Shown piece after piece: positions 9,846-19,175 of a stretch of DNA of 64,000 bases. Source of the DNA: Paenibacillus sp. JCM 10914 (GTDB taxonomy: Bacteria; Bacillota; Bacilli; Paenibacillales; Paenibacillaceae); contig NZ_BAZR01000001.1 of assembly GCF_001315105.1 (NCBI RefSeq), forward strand, positions 1 to 64,000, in the 5' to 3' direction. The first letter of the stretch is position 1. The number at the start of each line of letters is the position of its first letter. The position numbers were made by a program, and so were the translations under genes. The notes beneath the pieces are model-generated. The model had not been told where the DNA came from and ran no database searches. It saw nothing but the letters and a program-made list of their open reading frames with translations.

Positions 9846-10616
9846 GTGTCTCATCTGACTATTCTGATTCTGCGGACCATTCTGATGTATGTGGTCATCT
9901 TTATTACGATGAGAGTCATGGGTAAAAGGGAGATCGGAAAGTTGTCCATCTTTGATCTGGTCATTTCGATCATGATCGCAGAGATTGCCGTATTTGTCAT
10001 TGAAGATATCCACAGACCCATCTGGGAGGGGCTTGCTCCCATTGCAGTATTGGTTGCCATCCAAGTGGGCCTTGCTTATATCAGCCTGAAAAACCGCAGT
10101 ATACGATTGCTTGCTGAAGGCAAGCCAAGTGTGCTCGTATCCAGGGGCAAACTGCATCGTAGAGAGATGGCCAAGCAGCGATACAACCTCGATGATCTGA
10201 TGCTGCAATTACGAGGTAAAGATATCGACAGCATCGAAGATGTTGATTTTGCGATTCTTGAAACATCGGGCCAGCTCACGGTCATTCGCAGGGATCGCGA
10301 CGAGAATTGGAATCAAGCCGAAGAGGATCCACGCGATGCAGAACCCGCCAGAGCGGACCGACTGCAAGGTGAAAGTTCATCCTCGTCTGAGACTAAGGTC
10401 AACATACCGTACCACAAAATCAGCTACGAGGGACTTCCGATCCCGCTTATTCTGGATGGTAAGGTGCAGGACGATAATTTAGAGCTTATCGAGAAGACAC
10501 GTTTCTGGTTAAAGCACGAAATTCAACAGCATGGAGTTAAAGATTTCAAAGATGTATTCTTGTGCTCAATCGATCATAGAGGAAGAATTTATGTTGATCG
10601 CAAAGACCGGAGTTAA
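9846..10616 (+). CDS. DUF421 domain membrane protein (YetF/YrbG-like)
   Basis: 256 residues from the GTG at 9846, chosen because TAGGAGGG lies 8 nt upstream; an in-frame TTG at 9840 is only 2 nt from that site. Two or three N-terminal membrane helices (through about residue 80) are followed by the DUF421 core with RVMGKREIGKLS, FDLVISI and KPSVLVSRGKL, then a soluble C-terminal region with a charged insert near 155-185. Members occur near spoVB in Bacilli and some are linked to sporulation, but function is unknown. Its stop codon overlaps that of convergent spoVB within TTAA. Confidence 0.82.
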   Translation: MSHLTILILRTILMYVVIFITMRVMGKREIGKLSIFDLVISIMIAEIAVFVIEDIHRPIWEGLAPIAVLVAIQVGLAYISLKNRSIRLLAEGKPSVLVSRGKLHRREMAKQRYNLDDLMLQLRGKDIDSIEDVDFAILETSGQLTVIRRDRDENWNQAEEDPRDAEPARADRLQGESSSSSETKVNIPYHKISYEGLPIPLILDGKVQDDNLELIEKTRFWLKHEIQQHGVKDFKDVFLCSIDHRGRIYVDRKDRS

Positions 10617-12223
10617 CGCCGGTTAAACCTGCTGAACCAGATGCCAATAACCGGAACGCGCTCAAAGTCCCGAGGAGCGACAAGTTTGGTCAAGAAAATG
10701 ACAACGAAATAAATCAGCATTCCAACAGTTGCGGAGACCAAGAACTGGAGCCAAGGAATGCCGTTAAACGGAAGATGCTGATAACCGTACAGCGTGCAGG
10801 CACCCATGATGATCATCACCGCACCGATCTTGACGTAATCGAGTGCCGGGAAACGGAACCCGATAAGCCTGGATAAACTGAACCCATGCAACAACGTCAC
10901 TGTCATGCTATTGACGATAATTGCGATAACGGCTCCTTTGATTCCAAACAGCGGATTGGAAGCCAAGTATAGGATGAGTCCCATTTTGATCACAGCACCA
11001 ATCAGTGTGTTGGTAAGCGCGCGTCCAGGTCGGTCTAGCGCCTGTAAGGCGGCTTGTAACGGTGACTGAACATAAAGAAACAGAGCGAATGGAGCCATCA
11101 TCTTGAGCAAGCTCCCAACTTCTTGATTGTCATACAGCAGCAGACAGAGTGGCTCGGCAAGTACGTACATGATGATCGCGAATGGAGCGCCAGATACGAG
11201 GGCGAGCCGCAAAGACTGATTCATTCGCTTATGGATCGTTGCACGGTCATTGCGTGCTGCTGCCTCGGAAAGGGACGGTACGAGTGAGATAGCCAGTGAA
11301 ACCGTCAATGCGCCGGGCAGCAGTAACAGGGGGATAACCATGCCCTGAAGCGCTCCATATTGGGCCGTTGCCACGGAAGTAGCAATCCCGGCTAGGGCGA
11401 GGCTTCGATTCGTCAGAATGGTTTCAAGTAAATAGGAGAAAGAACCTACCATTTTACCACCCGTAACCGGTAAAGCGATTCGGATCAGGCGTTTTAGGAT
11501 GCCTGGCTCCGGAAGCTTGTCTGACAACCCCTCCTGCTGCTGCTCCGGCGCTGGAGGGGTTTGCGGTTTAGGTAGGAGTCGCTTCGTTCCTCGTCCCTCC
11601 CCGTAATATTGCACGAGTATGGCGATCATACCGATTAATTCCCCTACGGCTGTACCTAGCATTGCTCCTGCTGCGCCATATGCAATGCCCTTGGGCATTA
11701 GCAGATAGGCGAACCACAACATACAAGCAATGCGGACAATGGTTTCGATAACGGACGAACTTGCTGAAGGAATCATGTTTTGCTTGCCTTGGAAATAGCC
11801 TCTGTACACGGACGAAACCGCGATAATGATCAACATGGGAGTCATACTGATAAAGGTTTGAAAAACACGCTCGTCCGGCAGCAGAACCGAAGTAACCCAA
11901 GGTGCAAGGGCCAGACTTAGGACGGTAAACAGAGCCCCGGCTGTAACGGCAAAGAGCAGGCTAACTTGAAGAATATGCCGTGACTTTTCCGGCTTCCCCG
12001 CACTTTCTGCTTCCGCGACCATTTTGGCAATGGCCAGGGGGATCCCACCCGTAATTATGGTGACAAGCACAATAAAAAAGGGGTAACCCAATTGGTAAAT
12101 ACCTACTCCCTCAGTCCCGATAATCCGGGGGAGGGCGATTCGGGGAATAAAGCCAAGCAGCCGGTTTAATATACCTGCGGCCAGCAAGATCAGCGTCCCT
12201 TGGATAAATGTTTGCTTATTCAC
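10613..12223 (-). CDS. spoVB: Stage V sporulation protein B (MOP-family flippase)
   Basis: 536 residues from a GTG start at 12223, giving an N-terminus VNKQTFIQGTLILLAAG that matches SpoVB of B. subtilis; AGGGAGTGG lies upstream. An ATG 28 codons earlier has no ribosome-binding site. The protein is a 12-14 helix transporter of the MOP/MVF type. The pattern GTLILLAAGILNRLLGFIPR and the loop VYRGYFQGKQNMIPSA are typical. SpoVB is needed for spore cortex synthesis and is thought to flip a lipid-linked precursor. A low-complexity Pro/Gln insert lies near residues 220-235. Confidence 0.9.
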   Translation of the reverse strand: MNKQTFIQGTLILLAAGILNRLLGFIPRIALPRIIGTEGVGIYQLGYPFFIVLVTIITGGIPLAIAKMVAEAESAGKPEKSRHILQVSLLFAVTAGALFTVLSLALAPWVTSVLLPDERVFQTFISMTPMLIIIAVSSVYRGYFQGKQNMIPSASSSVIETIVRIACMLWFAYLLMPKGIAYGAAGAMLGTAVGELIGMIAILVQYYGEGRGTKRLLPKPQTPPAPEQQQEGLSDKLPEPGILKRLIRIALPVTGGKMVGSFSYLLETILTNRSLALAGIATSVATAQYGALQGMVIPLLLLPGALTVSLAISLVPSLSEAAARNDRATIHKRMNQSLRLALVSGAPFAIIMYVLAEPLCLLLYDNQEVGSLLKMMAPFALFLYVQSPLQAALQALDRPGRALTNTLIGAVIKMGLILYLASNPLFGIKGAVIAIIVNSMTVTLLHGFSLSRLIGFRFPALDYVKIGAVMIIMGACTLYGYQHLPFNGIPWLQFLVSATVGMLIYFVVIFLTKLVAPRDFERVPVIGIWFSRFNRR

Positions 12224-12405
12224 TGTGAAACCCACTCCCTGATTTAAGACTGGAAATGACAACGTAACAGGTTCGTTATTCTTATGAATATGCCTAACCT
12301 GTCCCATCTGATGACTTTACTTTTTAGAAGGGACGTGGTACGAATAGAGGGAATGAGGTGTACCAGGTCGAATTTATGTAGAAACCAGCCGGGAGGAGGA
12401 ATGGT

Positions 12406-12663
12406 ATGGAGCCGGAATATTTGAATGAATCAGAATGGTTGAGTGCAATTGAAATGATCTGTGCCAGCAAGGTCGAGGAGTTTCACCTGATCGGATATGA
12501 GTATGTTACCGCCGATGATATTTGGAATTGTGTGAACAGCAAGTACGAGAAGGAAGGCACTCCATCCCTCCATAAGCTAGTCAACGACATTTTATCTTTG
12601 AAGGCTACGGCGTTGATGAATTATATGACAATATCAGCATATAAGGGATCTTCTTTCGATTGA
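12406..12663 (+). CDS. comN: Post-transcriptional regulator ComN (YrzD family)
   Basis: 85 residues, single small domain of the ComN/Post_transc_reg family. In B. subtilis ComN acts after transcription on the comE late competence mRNA. Conserved features visible include LSAIEMICASKVEEF, the GYEYVTADDIWNCV segment and LHKLVNDILSLKA. GGGAGGAGG precedes the ATG. It is divergent from spoVB and upstream of secD, the same neighbourhood as in B. subtilis. Confidence 0.85.
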   Translation: MEPEYLNESEWLSAIEMICASKVEEFHLIGYEYVTADDIWNCVNSKYEKEGTPSLHKLVNDILSLKATALMNYMTISAYKGSSFD

Positions 12664-12793
12664 TGGAAGAGGTCCCTTTTGGCTTGCAGGTGAAAGAAGC
12701 GATTCATTTGTCCGACATGTTTGATAAATTGACTGGAATATATGACATCGCTATAATAGGAATATTGAGTAAAAAGGGGGAACTAGGGACGGC

Positions 12794-14044
12794 ATGAAAA
12801 GAATGATCAGTTTCGTCGGGCTCGTGCTCGTGATTACAGTTTTAATGGCCGTTACAACTCCAGGCTTGCTGAAAGACGTCCGCTTGGGCTTGGACCTTAA
12901 GGGCGGTTTTGAGATTCTGTATGAAGCAGAGCCGTTAATGGAAGGTCAGCAAGTAACTAGAGAAGCATTACAAGAAACTGCGAAAAGTCTGCAGAAACGT
13001 GCAGACGCGATGGGGACCTCGGAACCTGAGGTTACACCAGAGGGAACCAACCGCATCCGGTTGAAAGTGGCCGGGGTTACGGATGAGGCTGAAGTCCGTA
13101 AGACGATGAAGGAACCTGCCAACCTTACGTTCCGAAGCAATTACGGTTGTGAGGAAGGAGAGGAGTTTTGTAAGATTGAACTCCGCGGAGATGAATTCGT
13201 TGAGAACGGTGCTTCTGTTTCTTATGATCAACTGAATCAGCCCATGATTGATATAAAGGTAAAGAGTAAAGCGAAGTTCGCTGAAATTACCGAGCGTCTG
13301 CTTGGGCAACAGCTGGCCATCTTTATGGATGATCAATTGCTGTCCGCTCCGACAGTACAAGCTGTACTGACCGATGGCAGTGCTCAAATTACGGGCAGCT
13401 ATACTCTTGATGAGGCGAAGGAGATTCGCGATACGATTAACTTGGGGGCTTTGCCACTTAAGCTGGTCGAGAAGTATTCCCAGAGTGTGGGTGCCACACT
13501 CGGTATGCAATCCCTTAATAAAACACTACAAGCCGGTATGATTGCGTCTGTAGCCATATTGCTGTTTATGATCATCCGATACCGCGTACCAGGCTTACTC
13601 GCGAGCTTTGCACTTATACTGCATACATGGCTGCTGATCCTGATCTTTGTCTGGGCTGATTTCACATTGACCCTGCCAGGTATCGCAGCGTTCATCCTTG
13701 GTATTGGTATGGCAGTGGACGCCAACATTATAACCTATGAACGTATCCGAGAAGAGATCAAGACAGGCAAGAGCGTTCCTTCAGCCGTTAAATCAGGGGG
13801 GAAATCCTCTCTGCGCGCCATTACGGACTCGAACCTGACGACGATTCTGGTTGCAGCCGTCATGTTCGCATTTGGTACCGGGGCTGTTAAAGGATTTGCT
13901 ATTGTGTTGATTTTGGAGATTCTCGTAAGTATTGCCACGAACGTTTACTTCTCCCGTTTCTTGCTCAATCAGATGGTGAGCATCGGTTGGGCTAGAAAAC
14001 CGAGTCATTACGGCGTAAAGGAGCGTGACATTCGTGAGCTATGA
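12794..14044 (+). CDS. secD: Protein translocase subunit SecD
   Basis: 416 residues. SecD, with SecF, uses the proton gradient to complete protein export on the outer face of the membrane. One N-terminal helix, then the DLKGG motif (LDLKGGFEI, about 34-42), a periplasmic-type P1 region with VAGVTDEAEVR and GQQLAIFMDDQLLSAP, and five helices from about 240, including GIGMAVDANIITYERIREE. A Cys pair at about 118/126 (YGCEEGEEFC) lies in the external domain and might form a disulphide. GGGGGAACTAGG precedes ATG. It overlaps secF. In B. subtilis the two are one fused protein. Confidence 0.96.
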   Translation: MKRMISFVGLVLVITVLMAVTTPGLLKDVRLGLDLKGGFEILYEAEPLMEGQQVTREALQETAKSLQKRADAMGTSEPEVTPEGTNRIRLKVAGVTDEAEVRKTMKEPANLTFRSNYGCEEGEEFCKIELRGDEFVENGASVSYDQLNQPMIDIKVKSKAKFAEITERLLGQQLAIFMDDQLLSAPTVQAVLTDGSAQITGSYTLDEAKEIRDTINLGALPLKLVEKYSQSVGATLGMQSLNKTLQAGMIASVAILLFMIIRYRVPGLLASFALILHTWLLILIFVWADFTLTLPGIAAFILGIGMAVDANIITYERIREEIKTGKSVPSAVKSGGKSSLRAITDSNLTTILVAAVMFAFGTGAVKGFAIVLILEILVSIATNVYFSRFLLNQMVSIGWARKPSHYGVKERDIREL

Positions 14045-14963
14045 GAGATTCAAAAATATTGATTTTGTTGGAAAGAGCCGAATCTTCTATATAATTTCTA
14101 TTTCGATAACGATCTTGGGATTAATTTTTCTTCTGACTCGCGGGTTTAATTATGGCGTTGACTTCCGGTCGGGATCCAATGTCGACATCTCCTTGTCACA
14201 AGCGATAACGCAGGAACAGATTCAGCCTATCCTTGACGAGATTGGCATCGGTGATGAAGCGAGTATAACACCGGGTAATGATCGAATTAATATTCGTTTC
14301 AGCGAGGTGCTTACGGAAGATCAGGATCTTCAGCTTCGAGCCGGCGTCGAGGCACTGGATGAAACGGCTACGTTCGAAATTAATACCGTCGATCCGGAGA
14401 TGGCAAAGGAACTAGGTCGTAATGCGATTTATGCCGTCCTGCTCTCCTGTATCGGAATTATTATCTATGTAAGTATTCGGTTCGAATGGCGCTTTGCGAT
14501 TGCTGCGATCATCGCGCTCATGCATGATGCGTTCGTCGTCATTAGCGTGTTCTCCATTCTCGGACTCGAAGTCAATTTAACGTTTATTATTGCCGTTCTG
14601 ACCGTTATTGGTTATTCGATCAACGATACAATTGTTATCTTCGACCGAATAAGAGAGAACCTGAGGTTCACCAAAGTTAAGCGTTTCTCTGATCTGAAGG
14701 AGCTTGTAAATAAGAGCTTGGCCCAAACGATTGGCCGTTCCATCTATACAGCGTTATCTGTGTTCTTTGCAGCATTCTTCATGCTCATTATGGGCGGAGA
14801 GTCGATTCAAATGTTCTCGCTGGCGATCTGTATCGGTTTGGCTTTCGGTGCGTACTCGTCGATCTTTATCGCGAGTCCGTTGTGGCTCACATTGAAACGT
14901 CGTAACGTTAATAGCGATAAACCAAAACCGCCGAAACCGAACAAAGATAAAATTGAAATTTGA
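14034..14963 (+). CDS. secF: Protein translocase subunit SecF
   Basis: 309 residues from the GTG at 14034, which overlaps the last 11 nt of secD. AAAGGAG at 14018-14023 is 10 nt upstream; an in-frame GTG at 14025 would lie on top of that site. SecF has a first helix (IFYIISISITILGL), the FNYGVDFRSGSNVDI motif, and five helices at about 130-290 with IGYSINDTIVIFDRIREN, the signature paired with SecD. The C-terminus is a Lys/Pro-rich cytosolic tail. The operon ends with a hairpin at 15012. Confidence 0.95.
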   Translation: MSYERFKNIDFVGKSRIFYIISISITILGLIFLLTRGFNYGVDFRSGSNVDISLSQAITQEQIQPILDEIGIGDEASITPGNDRINIRFSEVLTEDQDLQLRAGVEALDETATFEINTVDPEMAKELGRNAIYAVLLSCIGIIIYVSIRFEWRFAIAAIIALMHDAFVVISVFSILGLEVNLTFIIAVLTVIGYSINDTIVIFDRIRENLRFTKVKRFSDLKELVNKSLAQTIGRSIYTALSVFFAAFFMLIMGGESIQMFSLAICIGLAFGAYSSIFIASPLWLTLKRRNVNSDKPKPPKPNKDKIEI

Positions 14964-15011
14964 TCCGTTGGCTGTTGATGGTATAGTTTAGTTACAGAAC
15001 GATCCTATACT

Positions 15012-15043
15012 AGAAAGCCGCGTCGATGGCGACGCGGCTTTCT
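15012..15043 (+). terminator. Hairpin terminator after secDF
   Basis: A 14-bp stem AGAAAGCCGCGTCG with its complement and a four-base loop, 48 nt after secF. The T-tract is short, so termination is likely but not certain. Confidence 0.7.
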
Positions 15044-15100
15044 AAAGTTAGCTGTACGATTCTTCGTAGATCGAGAGTGACCGATTGAGGGGGGCCTCAA

Positions 15101-16081
15101 GTGAACAATGAACGTTGGCATCAAACGGAGACTGTGCTCTGGACAGGCATTGTAACTGATTTTGCACTGGCGATATGCAAAGGATTCGCCGGCTACATAT
15201 CTGGCAGTAAAGCTTTACTCGGAGATGCATTGCACTCAGCGGCAACGGCGATTACGCAATTATTGAACCAGCTGCCGGCGATACCGTTATTTAAGCAAGG
15301 CGCAGCTCGTGATAAGAGGACAGGCACGGGCCGGACCGAGCCAGTGATATCGATTTTGTTCGCTGTGCTGCTGATCATGGGCGGGCTTCAAATCATCGTA
15401 TCCGCGATACAGCTCATGGCTAGTAGTGGAATTGAAACAGCTGATCTAAACGAAAAGGCTGATTTATCCCCGATGTTCACGGCGCTGATTGCATTGGCTG
15501 TTAACGAGGCGGTATTTCAATATCAATACTGGTATTTGAAGCGAAACAAGGATCATCGATATCTTTCCCTTGTGTCTGATCACCGGTTCACGTTATACTC
15601 ATCGCTTACTGTGCTGTTAGGCGTCTCTTTGTCCATGGCCGGCTCGTATTTTGGATTATCAGCTCTATTGTATATGGATTCTATTGCAGCCATCTTGGTC
15701 GCTTGTCTCGTTATCCGAAAAGGCTACAAACTGATCGTTCAATCTGTCTATGGTACGTTGATCGAGGAAAAGCGGCATGAGCATGAACCTGAATTCATGG
15801 ATACCATCCAGCGAGTACATGGCGTTATTACGGTTGAGGAGCTGAAAGTCCAGGAGTTTGGTCAAATGCACCAAGTTCATATCGGAGTAAAAGTAACGGT
15901 AAATCCGAGAACAACGGTTCTGGAGGCTCAGGAGATTGCAGAACGGATCCGTAAGCTGTTGACGCATCGCTTCCTTCTGGTTTCGGATGCGAGTATTACG
16001 GTTGTCCCGTACGAACCGGGTTATCCATATAAATCGAATGTGGAATTAATGGATAACGATTTGCCGACTCTGCGGCAGTAA
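15101..16081 (+). CDS. Cation diffusion facilitator-like protein with an altered metal site
   Basis: 326 residues from a GTG start after GAGGGGGGCC. The architecture is that of CDF transporters: six membrane segments within about 12-215 and a cytosolic C-terminal domain from about 225 (VHGVITVEELKVQEFG, then HIGVKVTVNPRTT). CDF proteins export Zn, Mn or Fe in exchange for protons through a site of four Asp/His residues in helices 2 and 5. Here helix 2 reads GDALHSAAT, keeping H45 but with T49 where an Asp is expected. Helix 5 reads SDHRFTLYS, with F163 and S167 where His and Asp are expected. Transport of the usual ions is therefore doubtful. Upstream of recJ, as a CDF gene is in B. subtilis. 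Confidence 0.75.
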   Translation: MNNERWHQTETVLWTGIVTDFALAICKGFAGYISGSKALLGDALHSAATAITQLLNQLPAIPLFKQGAARDKRTGTGRTEPVISILFAVLLIMGGLQIIVSAIQLMASSGIETADLNEKADLSPMFTALIALAVNEAVFQYQYWYLKRNKDHRYLSLVSDHRFTLYSSLTVLLGVSLSMAGSYFGLSALLYMDSIAAILVACLVIRKGYKLIVQSVYGTLIEEKRHEHEPEFMDTIQRVHGVITVEELKVQEFGQMHQVHIGVKVTVNPRTTVLEAQEIAERIRKLLTHRFLLVSDASITVVPYEPGYPYKSNVELMDNDLPTLRQ

Positions 16082-16138
16082 AGAGTTTGATTCGACAACA
16101 GGTTAGAGAAGAGGCAAGATAAAGGAAGGTGAGTCCCT

Positions 16139-18540
16139 GTGCTGTACTCCAAATACGAATGGCGGATTAAGCCACCACAGTCAGCCACCATAGATATGCT
16201 GGCTAGTGAACTTCAGTTGTCGCCGCTAGCGGCAACGCTCATGTCTTCACGAGGAATTGATTCCGTGGAGGTTGGACATAAGTTTTTGCACGGTGCATTC
16301 GAACTGACGCATGATCCTTATCTCATGTTGGGCATGAGGGAAGCAGTGCCTCGTATACGTAAAGCGATAGAGGACCAGGAGCATATACTAATCTATGGAG
16401 ATTATGATGCGGACGGCGTATCCAGCACATCACTTATGATCTGCCTGATGCGATATTTGGGTGCTTCTTATGATATCTATATTCCGCATCGTTCAAATGA
16501 GGGGTATGGGCTTCATAATCATGCGCTTGACTGGGCGCATCAGCAAGGAGTAAGTTTGGTTATTACCGTAGATACAGGCATTAGTGCGGTGGATCAAATT
16601 GATTACGCGAACCAACTGGGGATGGACGTGATCGTTACGGATCATCATGAGGCACCGGAAATATTACCGAACGCCTATGCTTTAATTAATCCGAAGATTC
16701 CCGCATGTCCATATCCGTTCAAGGGCCTGGCAGGGGTAGGTGTAGCTTACAAACTGGCACAAGCGCTCGTGGGTCAGCCTCCTATGGAATGGCTGGAAAT
16801 CGTGGCTATCGGGACCATCGCAGACTTGATGCCGCTTATCGATGAGAATCGGGTACTGGTCAAACACGGAATTGAATCGATGCGTAATACCCGCAGTCCA
16901 GGAATTCGCAGCTTGCTCGAGGTATCAGGGGTTCATGTAGAGCAAGTTACTTCGGTGAATGTAGCCTTCTCCATGGCTCCTCGCATTAACGCCAGTGGGC
17001 GGATGGATCATGCTGGTCGTGCAGTAACCCTCCTTACGACGCAGGAACGTGAGGAAGCAGAGCGTCTTGCCTGGGAACTGGACGGACTAAATAAAGAGCG
17101 TCAGCAAGTGGTCGAGAACATCGTAAATGAAGCCATGGCTATGGTTCAAACCCGCTGGGGCAGCGAGGACATTCCTCCTGTCATTGTACTAGCAGGTACG
17201 GGCTGGAATGTGGGGGTCGTTGGGATTGTAGCTTCCAAAATTTTGGAGAGGTATTATCGACCTGTCGTCATTCTCGGTATTGATCCTGAAACAGGGACAT
17301 GTAAAGGCTCCGCTCGCTCGATCCCCGATTTCGATATCTATGAGGCGTTACACTCCTGTCGTGACGTCATGGATCACTTTGGCGGGCATCCATCTGCGGC
17401 GGGAATGAGCCTTCATCAGGATCGCTTGAACGAATTTGAGGACCGACTGCATCAATATGGGCATAAAGTTCTTCAGGAGGAGCATTTAGTTGCGGTTTGC
17501 GAGGCAGATCTAGAAGCAAGCCTTTCGCAGCTCTCCTTGTCGGTAATCGAACAGTTCGAACGTTTAGGTCCATTTGGCATGGCCAATGCTGTTCCAAAAC
17601 TGGTGGTTCGCAATGTGGCGATTAAGGAAGCGAAGAAGATTGGCAAGGAAGGCAAACATCTGAAGTTACGGCTACAACAGAAGCGTGAGGTTGTGGATGC
17701 CGTTGCCTTCGGTTGGGGACATTTGGCAGATGTGCTGCCGGTAGGTGCCATTGTTGACGTGCTTGGTGAGTTGTCGATCAATGAGTGGAATGGGAACCGG
17801 AAAGTCCAATTGATGATACAGGATATTCGTGCGACTCAGCAACAAGTGTTTGACTATCGGGGAGTCACGGCACCACTGAATGAAATTCAGCGGTGGAGAA
17901 CGGAGTTGGAACCGCATCTTCGCTGTACGGCTTCCCGTACGGCTGTCGTGTACGCAAAAGATTCACAAGCGGAAATAAAAAGCCAATTGTATGATCTATG
18001 CCTTTGGGTATATGATAGAAATGCTGGCATTTTGCCGGATAATACATTGGCTGAGACGAATCAACAGGATTTATCCGTATTGTTTGTGATGGATGTTCCG
18101 GAGACGGCCGAGCAGTTGGATGCTCTAAAGGCCACTTTTCAGGATGTGCCGAACATGTTCATGCTGTATAAGTCACCTCGTCATCAACAGGAGCGGCTCC
18201 TTGTCCCTAGTAGGGAGCAATTCAAGAAGCTGTATGTCACACTGGCGAGTATTACTGCCGTACTGCTGCCCGAGCAGGAAGTTATTGACCGCTCCATAAG
18301 CAGACATCGTTATCATCACGTATGCTCTCGAAGATGTTGGACGTATTTGAGGAGTTGGCATTTATCGAGCGCGAGCAGGGTAGCGTTGCGTTTATAACGA
18401 AGCCGGAGAAGAAGCCGCTGGAAACGTCGCGCCATTTCAGAGAACTTAGCGATCTGGCTGACATGGAGCAGCATCTGTTGTTCGCGAACACCGAACAGTT
18501 AACACAGTGGATGATGAATAAAACACGAGGCGTATCATAG
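16139..18540 (+). pseudogene. recJ: Single-stranded-DNA exonuclease RecJ, frame broken by one missing base
   Basis: RecJ degrades single-stranded DNA 5' to 3' in recombination and repair. The first frame (16139-18397) holds the DHH core: DYDADG at 88-93, VDTG near 144, DHH at 168-170, then DHHA1 (SGRMDHAGRAV, FGGHPSAAGMSL) and the OB domain. The C-terminal piece (LSSRMLSKMLDVFEELAFIE onward) continues in another frame to 18540. One base missing at about 18289-18295 (GACCGCTCC) explains it: adding one after GACCG gives VIDRLHKQTS. Restored length is about 800 residues, a little longer than B. subtilis RecJ. GTG start after AAAGGAAGGTGAG. Confidence 0.88.
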
Positions 18541-18568
18541 CCGTAACAATTCTCAGGAGGAGATTATT

Positions 18569-19084
18569 TTGGATTTTAAAGATTATATTCGAGTTATACC
18601 CGACTTTCCGCAGGCTGGAATCAGCTTCAAGGATATTACCACACTGCTTAAGAATGGCGAGGCTTATCGCCAAGCGATTGAGGAGCTAAAGGTGCTGGTT
18701 GCGGATCTCAAAATCGATGTGATTGCGGGTCCTGAAGCACGCGGTTTTGTGGTCGGTGCGCCGCTCGCTTATGCATTGGGCGTTGGTTTTGCCCCCATTC
18801 GCAAGAGTGGTAAACTCCCGTACGAGACCATAGAAGTGGGGTATGATCTCGAATACGGCAAAGATCTATTGGCGATGCATACCGATGCGATCGAGAAGGG
18901 GCAGAACGTTCTGATTGCCGATGACCTGCTCGCAACAGGCGGAACGATTGCTACTTCGATTAATCTCATCCGTCAATTGGGCGGCAATGTCGTAGGGGCA
19001 GCATTTATGATTGAGCTAGCCGATCTGAACGGTCGCGCGAAGCTGGATGGTATCGACGTGTTCACGTTAATGAAATACGAATAA
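18569..19084 (+). CDS. apt: Adenine phosphoribosyltransferase
   Basis: 171 residues, usual length. Apt converts adenine and PRPP to AMP in purine salvage. The PRPP-binding loop VLIADDLLATGGTIATS is near 112-128. The family N-terminus DYIRVIPDFPQAGISFKDIT and the GPEARGFVVGAPLAYALG segment are clear. TTG start 28 nt after recJ, with AGGAGGAGA upstream. The recJ-apt-relA order matches B. subtilis except for the permease inserted on the other strand. Confidence 0.97.
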   Translation: MDFKDYIRVIPDFPQAGISFKDITTLLKNGEAYRQAIEELKVLVADLKIDVIAGPEARGFVVGAPLAYALGVGFAPIRKSGKLPYETIEVGYDLEYGKDLLAMHTDAIEKGQNVLIADDLLATGGTIATSINLIRQLGGNVVGAAFMIELADLNGRAKLDGIDVFTLMKYE

Positions 19085-19110
19085 GCTGTACAGATTTTCC
19101 CGGGAAATAA

Positions 19111-19166
19111 CAAGCAGGCCGTCTCCGTTAGGGTAGAACACCCTTTAGGAGACGGCCTGCTTGTTT
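19111..19166. terminator. Bidirectional terminator between apt and the uracil permease
   Basis: A 16-bp stem (CAAGCAGGCCGTCTCC and its complement GGAGACGGCCTGCTTG) with an inner AGGGT/ACCCT stem, lying between convergent genes. Confidence 0.8.
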
Positions 19167-19175
19167 GCATATTAA

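Noticed and set aside
12224..12307. Upstream ATG start for spoVB
   Set aside because: No ribosome-binding site, and the extra 28 residues do not resemble SpoVB, while the GTG at 12223 gives the expected N-terminus.
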